DNA of 44,720 bases from Saccoglossus kowalevskii (Eukaryota; Hemichordata; Enteropneusta; Harrimaniidae): positions 310,092 through 354,811 of the forward strand of contig NW_003133345.1 of NCBI RefSeq assembly GCF_000003605.2, in the 5' to 3' direction. Below are positions 1 through 11,769 of this stretch, piece by piece. How positions within the stretch are numbered: position 1 is the stretch's first letter; the number at the start of each line of letters is the position of its first letter. The position numbers and the translations under genes are program-made. Under the pieces are notes generated by a model, which was not told where the DNA came from, made no database searches, and saw only the letters and a list, made by a program, of their open reading frames with translations.

Positions 1-1097
1 CCGATAAGTATGAGAGTTATGTCCGGCATCGGGGGGCAATTAATCTAACATTATGGCGTGTTGAGTACTTTGCGTGATTGGCTATATGTGTGAAAGCTAC
101 GCCTTAGAGTCTTTTAACTTCTCTGTAATTGGTTAACAGTTGGAATGTGAATAAAACCGATCTCAGTTAGTTGTGGCAAGCTCACGGCGAGGACACACGT
201 CTTGACGTAGTCTCGAGAGATTCTTGATATGGCCGTGGGAGAGTAACAATGCGGCTGAGACCAAATGTGACACGATTCGATTCTATGTGTGTTTTTGTTC
301 AATAGAAAGGTGGAGAATTCCCCGAACTTGGTACCTCCGAAGTGAAGGTTAATAACACTACATTTATTCTTTCATTAAAAGTGGGATAAACGAGACAAAA
401 ATGGCATTCGTTCTCACTGAGTTACTTACACAAAATGAATAATGTCTTTCAGTTCCAGCAAGTTGAACGTATCTTCCGTTTCTATGTAATAAATTAATTG
501 TATTCTTTTATATTGGACTATTTTTGATCGCCTGTTGATTTGTTCATTCCAACATTAGAATTCTATGTCGCTCGGTCTTAGTTTAATAGTTTAATTTTTA
601 ATTGAATAATTTAAGGAATGTCAATTCACAACCAACTCCTTAATTTATCCAGGCTTCGCCAAAAAACAATGAGATAATAATATTGATTATAAATTACTAG
701 TGTAACATGGTTTATTGTTGTTTGTATGGTGCAGTTGAAATTATGCAGTGAATGGAGCTAAATTGTAGTGAGACGTAACTTGTAAACTTTCTTCTTTATA
801 AAACCTAACCAATCCTTCCCCTTTCCTGAAAATCATAACTTTCGTTTAATTATTTGTTGACTGACAATTTAAATTTATTGCGGTAATTTTCCATTATGTT
901 TAAAATGTGATGTAAACCTACAACACTGCTGCTAAACAAGCCAGACAATCGGCAAATAGTAGGTGGAACAACCTCAAAACACAAATATGAAAACCCGAAT
1001 ATTTCTTTACGAAACTTTCACGTAATTCTTTCATATACAACAGTGAAATAATTGAGCATTGCTGAAGCCTACAAAGACATTGAAATAATTTGGCGAA
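1..1097. other. No recognisable gene
   Basis: AT-rich sequence. The open frames are short, without recognisable protein motifs or a consistent exon structure. I see no repeat shared with the rest of the window. Confidence 0.5.
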
Positions 1098-1330
1098 TCA
1101 CTGGAAGCACGAGCACATGATTTGGGGATTCTGGTACATTGATTTAATAACATTAAAAGCTTTACCCCTGATACCAATTTTGGCTAATTTATAAAACAAT
1201 AGATAGTGGTCAAAGCGATTAAAATCTTTCTCATAATCCGTATATACGCTATACATTCTCCCAAAAAGTAATAAATAACGTTCCATTATTGCTTGTAAAA
1301 TAAATAAACTGTCAACAGTTTGCATCGCTG
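1098..1330 (-). pseudogene. LINE reverse transcriptase fragment
   Basis: The minus-strand frame reads like the N-terminal palm of a non-LTR retrotransposon reverse transcriptase. It has a TVDSLFILQAIMERY stretch (template-handling region), then a decayed YTDYEKDFNRFDHYLLFYKL block corresponding to the usual D-x-x-K-A-F-D-x-V-x-H motif (first catalytic Asp region), then GIRGKAFNVIKSMYQN. The YADD-box region, endonuclease and flanks are absent, and the frame closes within about 75 codons. This is a short dead fragment. Family is uncertain: CR1, L1/Tx1 and RTE-like enzymes all carry this layout. Confidence 0.7.
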
Positions 1331-1369
1331 TTTAAAGACAATATCACTATATGCGCCGTATCTCGACGA

Positions 1370-1465
1370 TGGTGACATGTGTGGACATTTTTTCCAATAA
1401 ATATATGTTGCATGCTGTCGATAATAAGCATTGTGGCTATATAGATGCGTACCGTAGACTGCATA
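1370..1465 (+). repeat. Dispersed repeat, inverted partner at 9676-9775
   Basis: About 95 bp around the shared string CCAATAAATAT, followed by TCGATAATAA and GCATACC/GCGTACC, aligns with the reverse complement of 9676-9775 with scattered mismatches and small gaps. Nothing coding is seen. It is probably part of an old interspersed element. Confidence 0.65.
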
Positions 1466-2827
1466 CTGAAGTGTCTTGTACATGGACACTTTATAATTCA
1501 TATCATGAATTTTCTGAAGTGATTCAAAAATAAAAAAATAAATTTCTTGTAAAGTGTGTTTTAGTTACTCTTGTGAGTTACTCTTGCTCTTATACATGTC
1601 GTATACTCATATGAATAATTTCCCTAGAGTTTTACAGTGTATAATCGACATTACTAAACTCGTGGTAGTGCTCACAATTACAAATATAGAGATGCTCAAA
1701 GCGAATAAAATTAATAGCGAAAAGAAAGAGAATACAGTTATCATGCGAGTTTTTACATTTAACTCCTCAAGATGGCTAACCAATGCGATGAATCTTTGTT
1801 TGGTTAGGCTGATACATATATAAATTCGAAAATGTCTGCTTATGACAATTTGTTAATCCTGAAACTGAAAATTATGAAACGTTTTGTAAGTATGATACCA
1901 GTCAGCTCAAGAGCTGAATCAATAGGGTAAACAACCAATGTCAAGGTGTTAAAAATAGATTAAGTACTGGCAAATCAAATTCTGTAGGTTCTGTCTCTAA
2001 CGCATGCTTTCATTTCGTGTACTTTTTTGACTCAAAATCTAATACTACATGTAAGAGCGTAAATAATGCGTTGAGTTTTCACGTTTTCGTAGTTTTCATG
2101 TTTTCCTCTCTGGCCTCTCTCCCAATTTTCAGCGTCTAAACAAAGTTTTTTCTATGTCCTCACTTGACGACACTTGTCAAGCTATAAGCGGTTACATTCG
2201 GTCAATGAAGGATGAATACCCCATGTCAAACACTGGTTCTTTTTCCGATAGCTTATATATGATATTGGCCGTTTTATATTATATTGTAACCCGGACGTTT
2301 AATATATAATCTATGCATAATCTACTCACTTACCGTAATGTTTATTTCCATTACACAGCGACGTTAAGCAAACCACGTTTCGCTGTGTTTCGCCATGCAC
2401 ATCTTTACGAATTGTCGTTAAGCTGTTACTGTCCCCAGTTGGTTTGACAAGCACGGTTCACATCCATAATTTACTTGTGTTTCACTTGTGTTTGTAACTA
2501 CACAGTGTCAGCAATGGGTGGTTGATTATATATAGTACACAGCTACAAAAACAGGTCAACCATCAAAATAAAATCCTGCATGAATGTGTGGTATGAAAGC
2601 CATTTAAATACAAAGTCAATTTTATCTTTTCATCCTTCCGAATATTACTGTTTCTTATGACATCTGTATTCTTCCAAAATCTAAACGATTGGTCCACCGT
2701 AGCAATGTTAAACTCAATGTAACAAACATGTTATTCTTAAACCGTTCAGAAAATATGGTCAACGATTTATAAGGACAACGTTAACCATTTGACCTCAGGG
2801 TCATTTGGGAAAATGCCTTTATATTAT
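1466..2827. other. No recognisable gene
   Basis: Short open frames only (for example 1554-1823 plus), with no family motif. AT-rich intergenic or intronic sequence. Confidence 0.45.
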
Positions 2828-3062
2828 AAAAACAAATACAATTTTCAATTCCAGCTTACATATAGTAATACCTTATTATATTATAGATAAATCTTACAGC
2901 CAGAATACGATTCTCTAATCCCCACTACACAATAATAGCTTGAATGATAAACAAAATAACTCAAAAGTTCGGAATTACATCACTAGAGGACGCTAATTTC
3001 CATCTATGAGATAAGTATTATCGTTGAACACACGAGGGCGACATTCGTTCATGAAAATGAAT
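2828..3062 (+). repeat. Dispersed repeat, copy 1 (copy 2 at 21094-21350)
   Basis: About 230 bp are clearly alignable in the same orientation to 21094-21350. Shared blocks include ACAAAATAACTCAAAAGT, TTTCCATCTATGA and AAGTATTAT followed by TGAACAC. Both carry a GAGGGCGAC-type end motif often seen at borders of small non-autonomous elements. No coding capacity is seen. It could be a SINE or MITE. Confidence 0.75.
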
Positions 3063-4309
3063 AATAACATAAAATTAATCGTCTCCGATAAAATTCTCGA
3101 AACGTAAACAAACATAAAATGGCATCGTTCCCATTGAATAAGCAAATATATCAAACATTTACACAATGAAGGCGTTGTTTTCACTAATGACGTGACTTAT
3201 TTATTGAAGAACAATACCTCATACACATATGACGTGACATATTTCCATGTACAGTTCATGAACATATGCTGACGTATTGCAATTCGATAATCAGCTTATT
3301 GCTGACTTAAGGCAAAGCGGAACTTGACATTTTGCGCTACCAACGAAACCATCCACCACAACACCAAAGCAACCAACCCAACCACCCACACAACTCACAT
3401 CCATTATATAATAATTAATACAGCCTAAAAAACTAGTGCATTGTTTGATACATTTTATTTGAGGGAAATACAATTATTTTCCTTTGAGATAGAAATGCAG
3501 GTTAATTTGTGCTCATAGCTCTAAAATTATGTGCTCGCTTTTGTTACATTTAGACAGTATTGTACAATGTTTCAGAGCTCTGCGTCATGTAGAATATGTT
3601 AAAAAGCGATTTTAATTAACAAAAAACACTAAGCTAACAGTTTTGCCTTATTCCTAAACAATGATGTCAACAGTGGTGAGAACTGGAGTTGGTTCAATTA
3701 CGCGGAGAACACCTTGTTTGACACAAATGCTGCTGTACCAAAAGCATTAAACCGACTATCAACAATACAAGATGTTGCTTTGTAGATAAACAAAATATCA
3801 ACTATATGTTTGAACTTCCGTGGCTAAATGTGAAAGTTAAGTTGGGAAGATTTGCATAAAAATTCTCCCATTACAACTTGTATAGGTATAATAATAAAGT
3901 GGTTACAATAAACAGACGGATTACTATTTCATGGCATGCATCGAAATAACAGGCATATATACGAACATATGAAAGTGAAATACGGGAGTAAAACTCTCAA
4001 CTCGGCAACTGTCCCTCACTACTGTAAACAGATGCGCTCCTTCTTGACAATGGTATATATATTCCATCTTTCAATCGCAAATTATGTAGATTATTCGAAA
4101 AAAGGTTCAACTTTTCATGACAATTGGAATCGCCCGCATATACAAAATTCAAAAACAATTTTTAGAGCTCCGAATGCCTACAAACCTGCCTACAAATCAA
4201 TACCTTAATTGTCTTTTTTTTCACTAATTTATCCTCATAAACCTGTATTTCTCATCACCCATAGCAAACGAAATGACTGTCAACTCGATTTATAGTTTAT
4301 TGTTAATTG
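3063..4309. other. No recognisable gene
   Basis: No supported gene. It includes a small duplication of the string ATGACGTGAC around 3187-3240. The frame at 3936-4208 has no recognisable motif. Confidence 0.45.
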
Positions 4310-7300
4310 TCACAGTTCGTCATCATACTTTGGCATTGGCACAGGGTCTTCTTTTCTTTTTTTCAACATGTTGTTTATTTTTCGTATATCTTCATCAATA
4401 ATATCATGGAACTCTTAAGGATATGGATCAAAATGAAATTTATCGGGATGTCGCCGGTGAAACACGCCCTCTAAGTCCGTGTTTATGCACTCAACACGTT
4501 CGGGCTTTAATGTCATGTTCATAAATTGTAACATCCTGTCCAGTTGACGCAAGGAATTGTGCACTAAATCTTCATAACGTACTATTATAATCGGCATTCC
4601 TGATTCCAAAGAAGTCGCAATCAGCTTCGACCATTTTACGTAGTTAAGTTTTACAAAATCGATCCAAACTGTGCCTTTAATAAATACCATAAAATAATAA
4701 GTCATTGAACTCAACAGTGCAACTATCATTTGAATACCCAATGGCATTCTAACTACTAAATCTGAATATCTATCATCTCTTACTTCTTTAAAAATTAAAT
4801 ATCCTGATATAATGTATATTACTTACTATTTCTGAACACTTCAAGGGATGGATTTCCCATGAATCCGCTAAGTTTGAAAATGTGCCACGAGATCAACGAG
4901 TCATGTGGGTTTTTGATGAGTAATATACCAGACTTAAAGAGTTCAGTATAATGATGAGATTTGTATACCAAAGCACGTCCCAACTGTGGATCATCGAATT
5001 CCGCTTTCAACCCTGTATGAGAACACAGCATGCAGATCATTATTATCTTGGATTATTGTCTTTTTATTTTCCTTTATATGAGAAAATTTCTTATAAACAT
5101 TGTTATTGTTCTGACTATAATTGTAGACAACTTGACTGCAAGACTTTCTCCCAGCTTTAGTATCAGAATTGGCAAACTCATGTGACATGCGTTTAAACCA
5201 GATATTGTGTTTATTCAGCATTTACATAAGCTTTGTCATAACAAAATGCACTAAACATAACACGTGTTATTTAATTTACCCACCATACCAATGGTTCACT
5301 TTAATAATTGAACGATGAATTCTAAATCTCGCATAATCAATTTGAATTTTCAAAATCATCTTCTGGCTATATAATATAGTTGTGCTCAATAATAAAATTA
5401 CGTGCATTAGGAACGAAAAAAAATTTTAATGATGCACATTGAATTGTTCAAAACATAAAGTCCTCCCCGTGGTGTTATGTTTAGTGTTTGTACAAGACAG
5501 CTGTCTACAAGTGGCGGAATATATTAATTTCTAAAGATAATAATGCTTCAGTAGGTTATTAACAATTAAAAAGTTTCAGGAAACATACAGCAGAATATAT
5601 GTTCGTGTGCGGAATCAGAAAAAACACTGAGAAATGTAATCAATGCAATAAATCGCCAATATCTTCTGTTTTTAAATTATCAATTTGATTTATTGAATTT
5701 AAATTGTATTATATATCCATGTTTGTTTTATATATTTACTAACCAATACTAAGTTTTTGGTCAACGCTTACAAACTCATACTGTGAACATACTATGGAAT
5801 TAAAAACTATTGACGACATTACTATCATTATAAACCCAATATATCTACGCTTTTTTGTGTTTGTTTTGTTAAAATACACTGACATTATGACGTATGTTTA
5901 AATCATTAATATTTATCAATACATACGTGGGTACAAATCCGGGTTTTTCTCAAATGCGAAAATATCAACAGAACGAGTTCATTGACTGACATAACCCATT
6001 TTTCTGAGTTCTGAGTTCAATTAGATATATTTGCTACAGAAGTATTCGCACTTCTCAAAGTTAAACAAACTAGCAGCCTGTCGGTTGAGATAGCTCCGCT
6101 GTTATCAATGCAGATTGCAATTGAAGAAAAGAAGATATCATTCGAAAATGGACAATACGTATAGTATTAAAGCAATCAGACTTTTTATAATTTTTTATCA
6201 AAAATATTCATTAAAATTAGATAAATGAAGAACAAAATCATCATGAAATGAACAAATCTGAGAGAGGTCTACCTGTATGCCTATGTAGTATATATAATAT
6301 CAAAGCAATTAGACTTGCGGTTTTTAAGAAGTCGAAAATATCACTTTTTACCAAAAATTACAAAAATATTCATGAAAATTAGAGAATTGAAGATATCATC
6401 ACGAAATGAAAAATCTGAGAGAGGTCCACATGTAGTGCCTAGATATATGTAATATCAAAACAATTGGACTTTCGGTTTTTAACAAGAAGTCGAATATATC
6501 ACTTTTTACCAAAAGAGAAAAAAACATTCATCAAAATTAGAGAATTAAAGATATCATCACAAAATGAACAAATCTGAGTGAGGTCCACATGTAATACTTA
6601 CATATGTAATATCTAAGCAATCCGACTTGTGGTTTTTAACAAGAAGTCGAAAATATCACTTTTTGCCAAAAATTACAATAATATTCATCAAAATTAGAGA
6701 ATTAAAGATAGCATCACAAAATGAACGACGAAAAAAAAACTAATTACTAATCAAATCGATTTATTTTATTATTTTCATTGATATTATTATAAGACAATTT
6801 TTCAGCCGTATCAAAGCATTTCCAAGACATTAATAGCCGTTCGCTGGCTGTTATACTAAGAAAATGGTCCCTTCTTCATAAGACTGTGGCCGAGGACAAA
6901 CAACTTCAAGAAGATTTGAGCATAAAGTTCATAGATTGAAATAAGGCATGAGGAAATAATGCGAATCACACATCTAAGCGAGATGTGTTTATTAATAAAT
7001 TCTAGAAACAACGTTGTCCTAGCTTCGTAACCCAATGATTGTGACAGCTGTATCTCACTTCTTCCTTGATTATTAGGTAACACATGTATTTGTATGAAGT
7101 CAGACAATCAGTCAGTGTGCGAGACAGCGGCATTCGTATTATCATTGTATGCGGAAATGACTACTTCACTTTATGCAAACAGGATATTAGAAGTAAATAG
7201 TTGAAGATACAGATGTGGCACTAGATAGACAGAATCAACATGTGTACAATTGTTAGGGTGGACGTGTTCCAGCAACAATCGCAATGTTCATATAAGCCAT

Positions 7301-8139
7301 CCATTTCAGCATTTATAACATATTTGACACTATCAGGAGTACATTTTTAGTACATGTGCTCTTCATTCTGGGGATACCTATATAAGGCAGCATGTCTGTG
7401 GATTACAAATGCAACACATTGTATTCATCTAAATATAGGTTTTCCGTCAATGCATTTAACTATGACAGAATATGTTTACTTAGATACACTTGGCAGCTTA
7501 AAAACGTTTTCATTTTAATTACCAATTATGTGTTTCTTCGTCTGTGGTCAAGGTGAGATCGAAGTTTTATCCACATAAGAACAAATTAACTGGAAAGATC
7601 TCTAACCGGCTGCTATGAAGTTAGTAATTTGGGGAGAATTCTTCACCATTGCCATATAGGGCAGTTATAATTGCAAGTAATTTACAATTTGGGGGAAGGC
7701 TTTGAAGCATTGTTTCTTCTGTTTGCAATAGTGATTGTTCATATTTTCATCAGGGCATTGTACTTGTTGTACACATGGACAACTATCCTATGGAGAGAAT
7801 GGTGGTGCCTGATTATATATATTTTTGCCATGAAACAATGAAACCATAAAACCGATGTGGTTCGCCAAGGTGCTAAACAACGTGCATGTATTTTTAAATA
7901 ATATGTTTTGAGACTGACCGTTACTGATATATATTATTCATTAGCTCACATACAATTACCTTTGTGAAATAGACCACCAGCATTGCCAAGAGATCCAGTG
8001 TAAGTCCCTGTTGCAAGTTCCAACAAATGTCGAGTCCACGTATTTCCATACCTCGGGAAGCTCAACAAGCCAACCAATGGTCTTGACAATTTTGACCAGT
8101 TACCATAATTGATGGAACAGTTTTCGGAAAGACGTTTTT
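4310..8139 (-). CDS. WSCD-like sulfotransferase, partial gene, three exons, internal stop
   Basis: Three minus-strand exons join in phase (7960-8139, 4827-5012, about 4674 down to 4415) and encode a sulfotransferase-fold domain resembling WSC-domain-containing proteins (WSCD1/2). Seen: LLSFPRYGNTWTRHLLELAT, the PAPS 5'-phosphosulfate loop (S-x-P-x-x-G-N-T-W); a GILLIKNPHDSLISW block at the 3'-phosphate-binding position (family R-N-P-x-D/S); and SGMPIIIVRYEDL plus LDRMLQFMNM near the end. Family members are probably Golgi type II membrane proteins that sulfate glycans, which is inference here. The N-terminal anchor and WSC domain are not found upstream. The frame meets TAA at 4415-4417, yet 34 plausible codons (acidic/basic helix, then TGA at 4310-4312) follow in frame. 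The gene may be a recent pseudogene or simply end early. Confidence 0.78.
4415..4674 (-). CDS. Sulfotransferase last exon, ending at TAA
   Basis: Two acceptors are possible, AAAG at 4675-4676 or GCACAG at 4669-4670; both keep phase 1. The exon carries VWIDFVKLNYVKWSKLIATS, then IIIVRYEDL, RQLDRMLQFMNM and a charged FHRRHPDKF segment, matching the C-terminal half of WSCD-like sulfotransferases. The TAA follows DPYP, where relatives normally continue into a final helix. The next 34 codons (to the TGA at 4310-4312) stay open and read like that helix, starting EFHDIIDEDIRKINNMLK. Confidence 0.75.
4827..5012 (-). CDS. Sulfotransferase middle exon
   Basis: The acceptor is CTCATACAG (AG at 5013-5014) and the donor is AATA/GTAAGT after 4827. 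Length is 186 nt, phase 1 in and out, so it fits the preceding exon. It encodes LGRALVYKSHHYTELFKSG and then ILLIKNPHDSLISWHIFKLS, the RNP-like 3'-phosphate binding region. Part of this exon is duplicated in decayed form at 10695-10809. Confidence 0.8.
5013..6170. other. Sulfotransferase intron, first part
   Basis: Non-coding. Its 5361-5685 part, with the block GTGCATTAGGAAC, is duplicated at 10813-11135. No gene is seen inside. Confidence 0.6.
6171..6728 (+). repeat. Four-copy tandem repeat, 133-157 bp unit
   Basis: Four imperfect units begin near 6171, 6304, 6459 and 6616. Each contains an AGCAAT-type start with a GACTT/GACTTT block, TATCACTTTTT(A/G)CCAAAA, AATATTCATCAAAATTAGA, and ATGAACAAATCTGAG with GAGGTCCACATGTA. 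The fourth copy stops at ATGAAC. Unit length grows by insertions in later copies. It lies in the sulfotransferase intron and is absent from the duplicated block at 10.7-11.7 kb. Confidence 0.85.
6729..7959. other. Sulfotransferase intron, second part
   Basis: No gene recognised. About 6802-7405 is the parent or sister of 11236-11665; shared blocks include TGATTGTGACAGCTGTATC and ACATGTATTTGTATG. Confidence 0.6.
7960..8139 (-). CDS. Sulfotransferase exon with 5'-PSB loop
   Basis: The acceptor is TTGATTCTAG at 8140-8141 and the donor is AAAG/GTAATT after 7960. Length is 180 nt, entering and leaving in phase 1. It encodes the segment from KRLSENCSINYGNW through the P-loop-like FPRYGNTW to GGLFHK. 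The Lys usual in S-x-P-K-S-G-T sulfotransferase loops is Arg here, as in WSCD-type loops that read F-P-G-S-G-N-T-W. Confidence 0.8.
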
Positions 8140-9354
8140 CTAGAATCAAAGTCATGAATGCAATTTCATACAATTTTGAATTTGTTGCGTGTGAAATGTC
8201 CCTATATTACAATGCTTTTTAGTGTATATTCGATGGTCTAACTTATGTGCATGTCTCTCTCAGTGTCGCATCTTTGTTTATTGAATGCATCTCAATTTTC
8301 TTAGGTCCAGACACGTGGAACTGTCGACTAAGATACAGCATTATTGCAAAGATCATCTACAGTAACAAATGCGTCTTTGTATACATAAGTAGGCAATTTT
8401 AATTTCTGTGAAAGTAAAGAAAACGAAAAGTCGCCATCGGAAATTATTTTCTTCTAATAATCTATAGTGTGTAGTTTGAAATACAAACGCTTGTCATAGA
8501 GTAATATTTCGTTGGCAAAAAACTTCTGATTTCACATAGGCATGCTGTTCCAATGAAGTCATAAACACAATGTGACACAACATACATTCCATCTGTAGCA
8601 GATAAAGTTGGATACATGCGTGTCGAACCACTGAGCATAAAAATAAATAGCGCGAATTTTCATAAAAAATAGTATTAATTATGATTTTACATGCAAACAT
8701 AGAAAATAAATATTACAACATAAAAACACAATAATCACGTCAAGTGATGTAGTAATCGTCAAGGTAATAGGAATAACACTAATCCGAGTAAGTCTGATGC
8801 TGCTCATATGGATCCCTTGAGCTGTTCCTGTCCTACTGCGTTGTGTTAATATTGATTGTGCTTAGTATAGCATAATGCCGTATATTTACTGCCTAGTGTG
8901 GTATTAGTGGTAACGTGCCTCTATTCTGGGACAACTAGGTTTTTCCTAGGCATCACAGATTGTTCAGTAGTAACACCGGACACGTGCATTTTCTTCCAAA
9001 ATTACAACTCAGCGACATTGTTTGCCATACTTAATTATATCAGAGATGCTCTGTCAGAGTTCACTGTGAAGCATAATTTTGTATCTAAGCCCAACCACTT
9101 TCTCACGCCTAAAGTATTTTAAACACGATTGACCCTTAAACAAGGTTTATAGCATTGTATTGGATTTTAAAGTTATATATACAAACTTGTGCAATTTAAT
9201 TCCCACATTCTTTGTTTTGTCAAATCTCCATGTTTCTGACCCATACGTTGGTAATAATTTCCTTTCAAAAATAGTCAGAATTATGTCAACTCATACCACA
9301 CTAAATTTAGAAATCATGTGATTTAAACATTTTTCTCGTTTTGTAAACTGTTCA
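8140..9354. other. No recognisable gene; missing sulfotransferase 5' exons expected upstream
   Basis: I could not find an in-phase upstream exon with a membrane anchor or WSC domain here. The plus frame at 8898-9122 has no family motif. Confidence 0.4.
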
Positions 9355-9650
9355 ATTGAAACACTTCATAAAGCAAAATCGACAACGATGTTTCAACCCT
9401 GAACACCAGACTATAAGTGTTTCGCAAAGTGCACATTTGTGTTCATGAGAGTGACAAACACTTTTTTTCAAAGCTGTTTTTGAAGCACTTCAGAAAACAA
9501 ACTCATATGCAAGGTAAAGTATCCGACTGTGTATGTTTCATAAGAGTTTATGTAAACGAAATTTACGCGAGCTCATATGAGTGACACTTTTCTTCCAAAC
9601 ATTTCTTTTGAAGCACCCCTCAAAACAAATACACATGCAATGTTTCAACC
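9355..9650 (+). repeat. Diverged tandem repeats of about 125 bp
   Basis: Three degenerate units are marked by GAAACACTTCATAAAGCAAAA (near 9358), GAAGCACTTCAGAAAACAAA (near 9481) and GAAGCACCCCTCAAAACAAA (near 9611). They are accompanied by recurring TGTTTCAACC and CTCATATG(A/C) strings. The copies are well diverged, so the array is old. Confidence 0.6.
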
Positions 9651-9675
9651 TATAACACCTGACAGGCCATTATTG

Positions 9676-9775
9676 TATACTGTCAACGGTATGCATATAT
9701 AATCGACACAATGTTTATTATCGAATGTATGCAGCATATTTATTGGGAAAAAAATCCCCCACACACGTCATACTG
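9676..9775 (-). repeat. Dispersed repeat, inverted partner of 1370-1465
   Basis: The reverse complement reads CCCAATAAATATGCTGCAT, then CGATAATAAACATTG and TATGCATACCGT, aligning with 1370-1465. It directly follows the diverged tandem array. Confidence 0.65.
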
Positions 9776-10689
9776 TGCATGTAGCGATAATTTTATTGAT
9801 TTTAGTGTTTTCAATACTAAACAGCGTTATGTATTCATATATTTTGCGAGTGTGCATACCATGTACTTGTCACAAGTTTAATAACCGATGGAATTAAACA
9901 TGCACGGTGATGTTTTCAATGTTCGAGTTAGTAAGCTGGATGACGCTGCGCTAGACAGGTATTAATTCCCGGTGGTCTAATCATTAATAATACCACATAG
10001 AAAGTCATTGGGCATTTTCATTCATGTCAATGATGAAAAGGTTTAAAGATGTTATTGTTTTGTTTTGTTATCAGTTCATTACTCATCTGTTTTTATATGT
10101 CAATGTTCACAATTATTGTGTATTGTATCTACAGTTCCACGAAAGGTTTAAATTTCAGTAAACACACTTATTCAGCTGCACGTAAGTCAAGGACACGATT
10201 ATATAAGATTTGCTTATTGTACGTTATGATTACTGTACGATAGTGCAAAGCACTTGATCATAAACGAATTATTTGATATATTTTGCGCATTGAAACCATC
10301 CAAAATGATAATAATAATGATTTTCTCACCATATTATCAGCGGAAATACATTTTATAATGAGTCTTTGTTACAGGCACTTGTCAATATTCATATTGTGTT
10401 TTGCGTGAAAGCACTTTTCAAAGTGTTGCAATGAACAGTTTTTCAATACATATGTCTGATGAAAAAACTTTTCAAAATGTGTGTCTAGTTGTGATAGTAA
10501 ACACTTCATTAAAACATGTCCCCGGTTGCGACACTGGTCTACGTGTCGTGATCAACAAACGTCCGTCCAGTAAAACACTTCTAAAAGTTGTTATGTATTT
10601 AGTCATGTTTCTATAAAAAATAATATTCCATAATCGACCAACCAACAACAAAAGAACAATCATGACTTAATTTATAATAGTGTTTCTGA
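9776..10689. other. No recognisable gene
   Basis: The open frames at 10049-10243 and 10401-10616 are Leu/Ile-rich or Lys/Thr-rich, with no recognised domain and no splice support. Confidence 0.45.
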
Positions 10690-10694
10690 AAATT

Positions 10695-10809
10695 TCAGGG
10701 GATGGGTTTCCCATGAATCCACTAAGTCTGACGATGTGGCACGAGATCAACGAGTCATATGGGTTTCTGATGTGTAATATACCAGACTTAAAGAGTTCAG
10801 TATAATGAT
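10695..10809 (-). pseudogene. Duplicated sulfotransferase exon fragment
   Basis: The minus strand reads a truncated copy of the middle sulfotransferase exon, with HIRNPYDSLIS and LSGFMGNPS recognisable. The IRNPYDS version is closer to the family consensus R-N-P-x-D than the IKNPHDS of the parent. The first half of the exon is deleted and no partner exons lie nearby, so it cannot encode an enzyme. Confidence 0.8.
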
Positions 10810-11214
10810 GTGATACTTCTGGCTATGTAATGTGTACTCAATAATCAAATTGCGTGCATTAGGAACTAAAAGAAATTTCAATGACACGCATTGAATTGTC
10901 AAAGCATGAACCCCTCCGTGTGGTGTTATGTTCAATGTCTGTATAAAACGGCTGTCCAGAATTAGCGAAATATATTAATTTCTAAAAATAATAATCCTTT
11001 AGGTAGTTATTAAGTTATAAACAACTACAAATATTTTGAAAACCGGGACAGGATAACATTTGTTCGCGTGTGAAATCAGAAAAACACTGAATAAAGTAAT
11101 CAATGCAAAAATTTCCAATATCCTCCGTTTTTAAATTTTCAAATCGCCACATGGCATCGAATTTAAATCGTCAATATTTATTGATTAAAATCTAAAACAA
11201 CAACCTCCATCAGT

Positions 11215-11236
11215 CAACAACAACAACAACAACAAC
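11215..11236 (+). repeat. (CAA)n microsatellite
   Basis: About seven CAA units lie in the gap between the second and third duplicated blocks. Confidence 0.8.
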
Positions 11237-11769
11237 GTCCACCAGGCAAAGACAATCAAAGCAATTCCAGGCCATTAAAAGCCGCTCACTAGCTGTTGGT
11301 GCCTTCTCCCCTAAAACTATGACCTCGGAAAACAACAACGTTCATCAGTCTAGCTTCGTAACCTAATGATTGTGACAGCTGTATCACACTTCTTCCTTGA
11401 CGATTAGGTAACACATGTATTTGTATGCAGTCAGTGGGTTAGACAGCGGCATTCACTATGTCATTGTATTTGGAAATGAATACTTCACTTTATGCCATTA
11501 CGTTATTAGAAGTACATAATTGAAGATACAGATATAGCACCAGATTGTTAGAATCAACATGCGTCCGAGCATTGTGGCAGACGTGTCCTAGCAACAATCG
11601 CGATGTCCATATCAACCAATGTATAGCATATTTTACACTCTCATTTAACCAATGCTTGGAATACCCACATAAGGCAGCATTGTCATTTTTCGATTGGCTT
11701 TGTTTTAGGCATGTTGTTTCTGTGATATAAGTTGTCTCTTCGCTTGCGATCTCTTGAATGGCGAGCAGT

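Larger units (their letters stand above)
10690..11665 (+). repeat. Segmental duplication of the sulfotransferase locus
   Basis: Three collinear blocks match the 4.8-7.4 kb region: 10690-10812 with about 4834-4960, 10813-11135 with about 5361-5685, and 11236-11665 with about 6802-7405. Relative to the parent, the copy lacks the start of the middle exon and most of the 4-copy tandem array interval. Orientation and order are kept. It sits about 6 kb from the parent, so it is a local duplication followed by deletions. Confidence 0.85.

Noticed and set aside
10049-10243. Hydrophobic 64-codon frame as a possible membrane peptide
   Set aside because: AT-rich DNA readily gives Leu/Ile/Phe-rich frames; no start context, splice site or homolog recognised.
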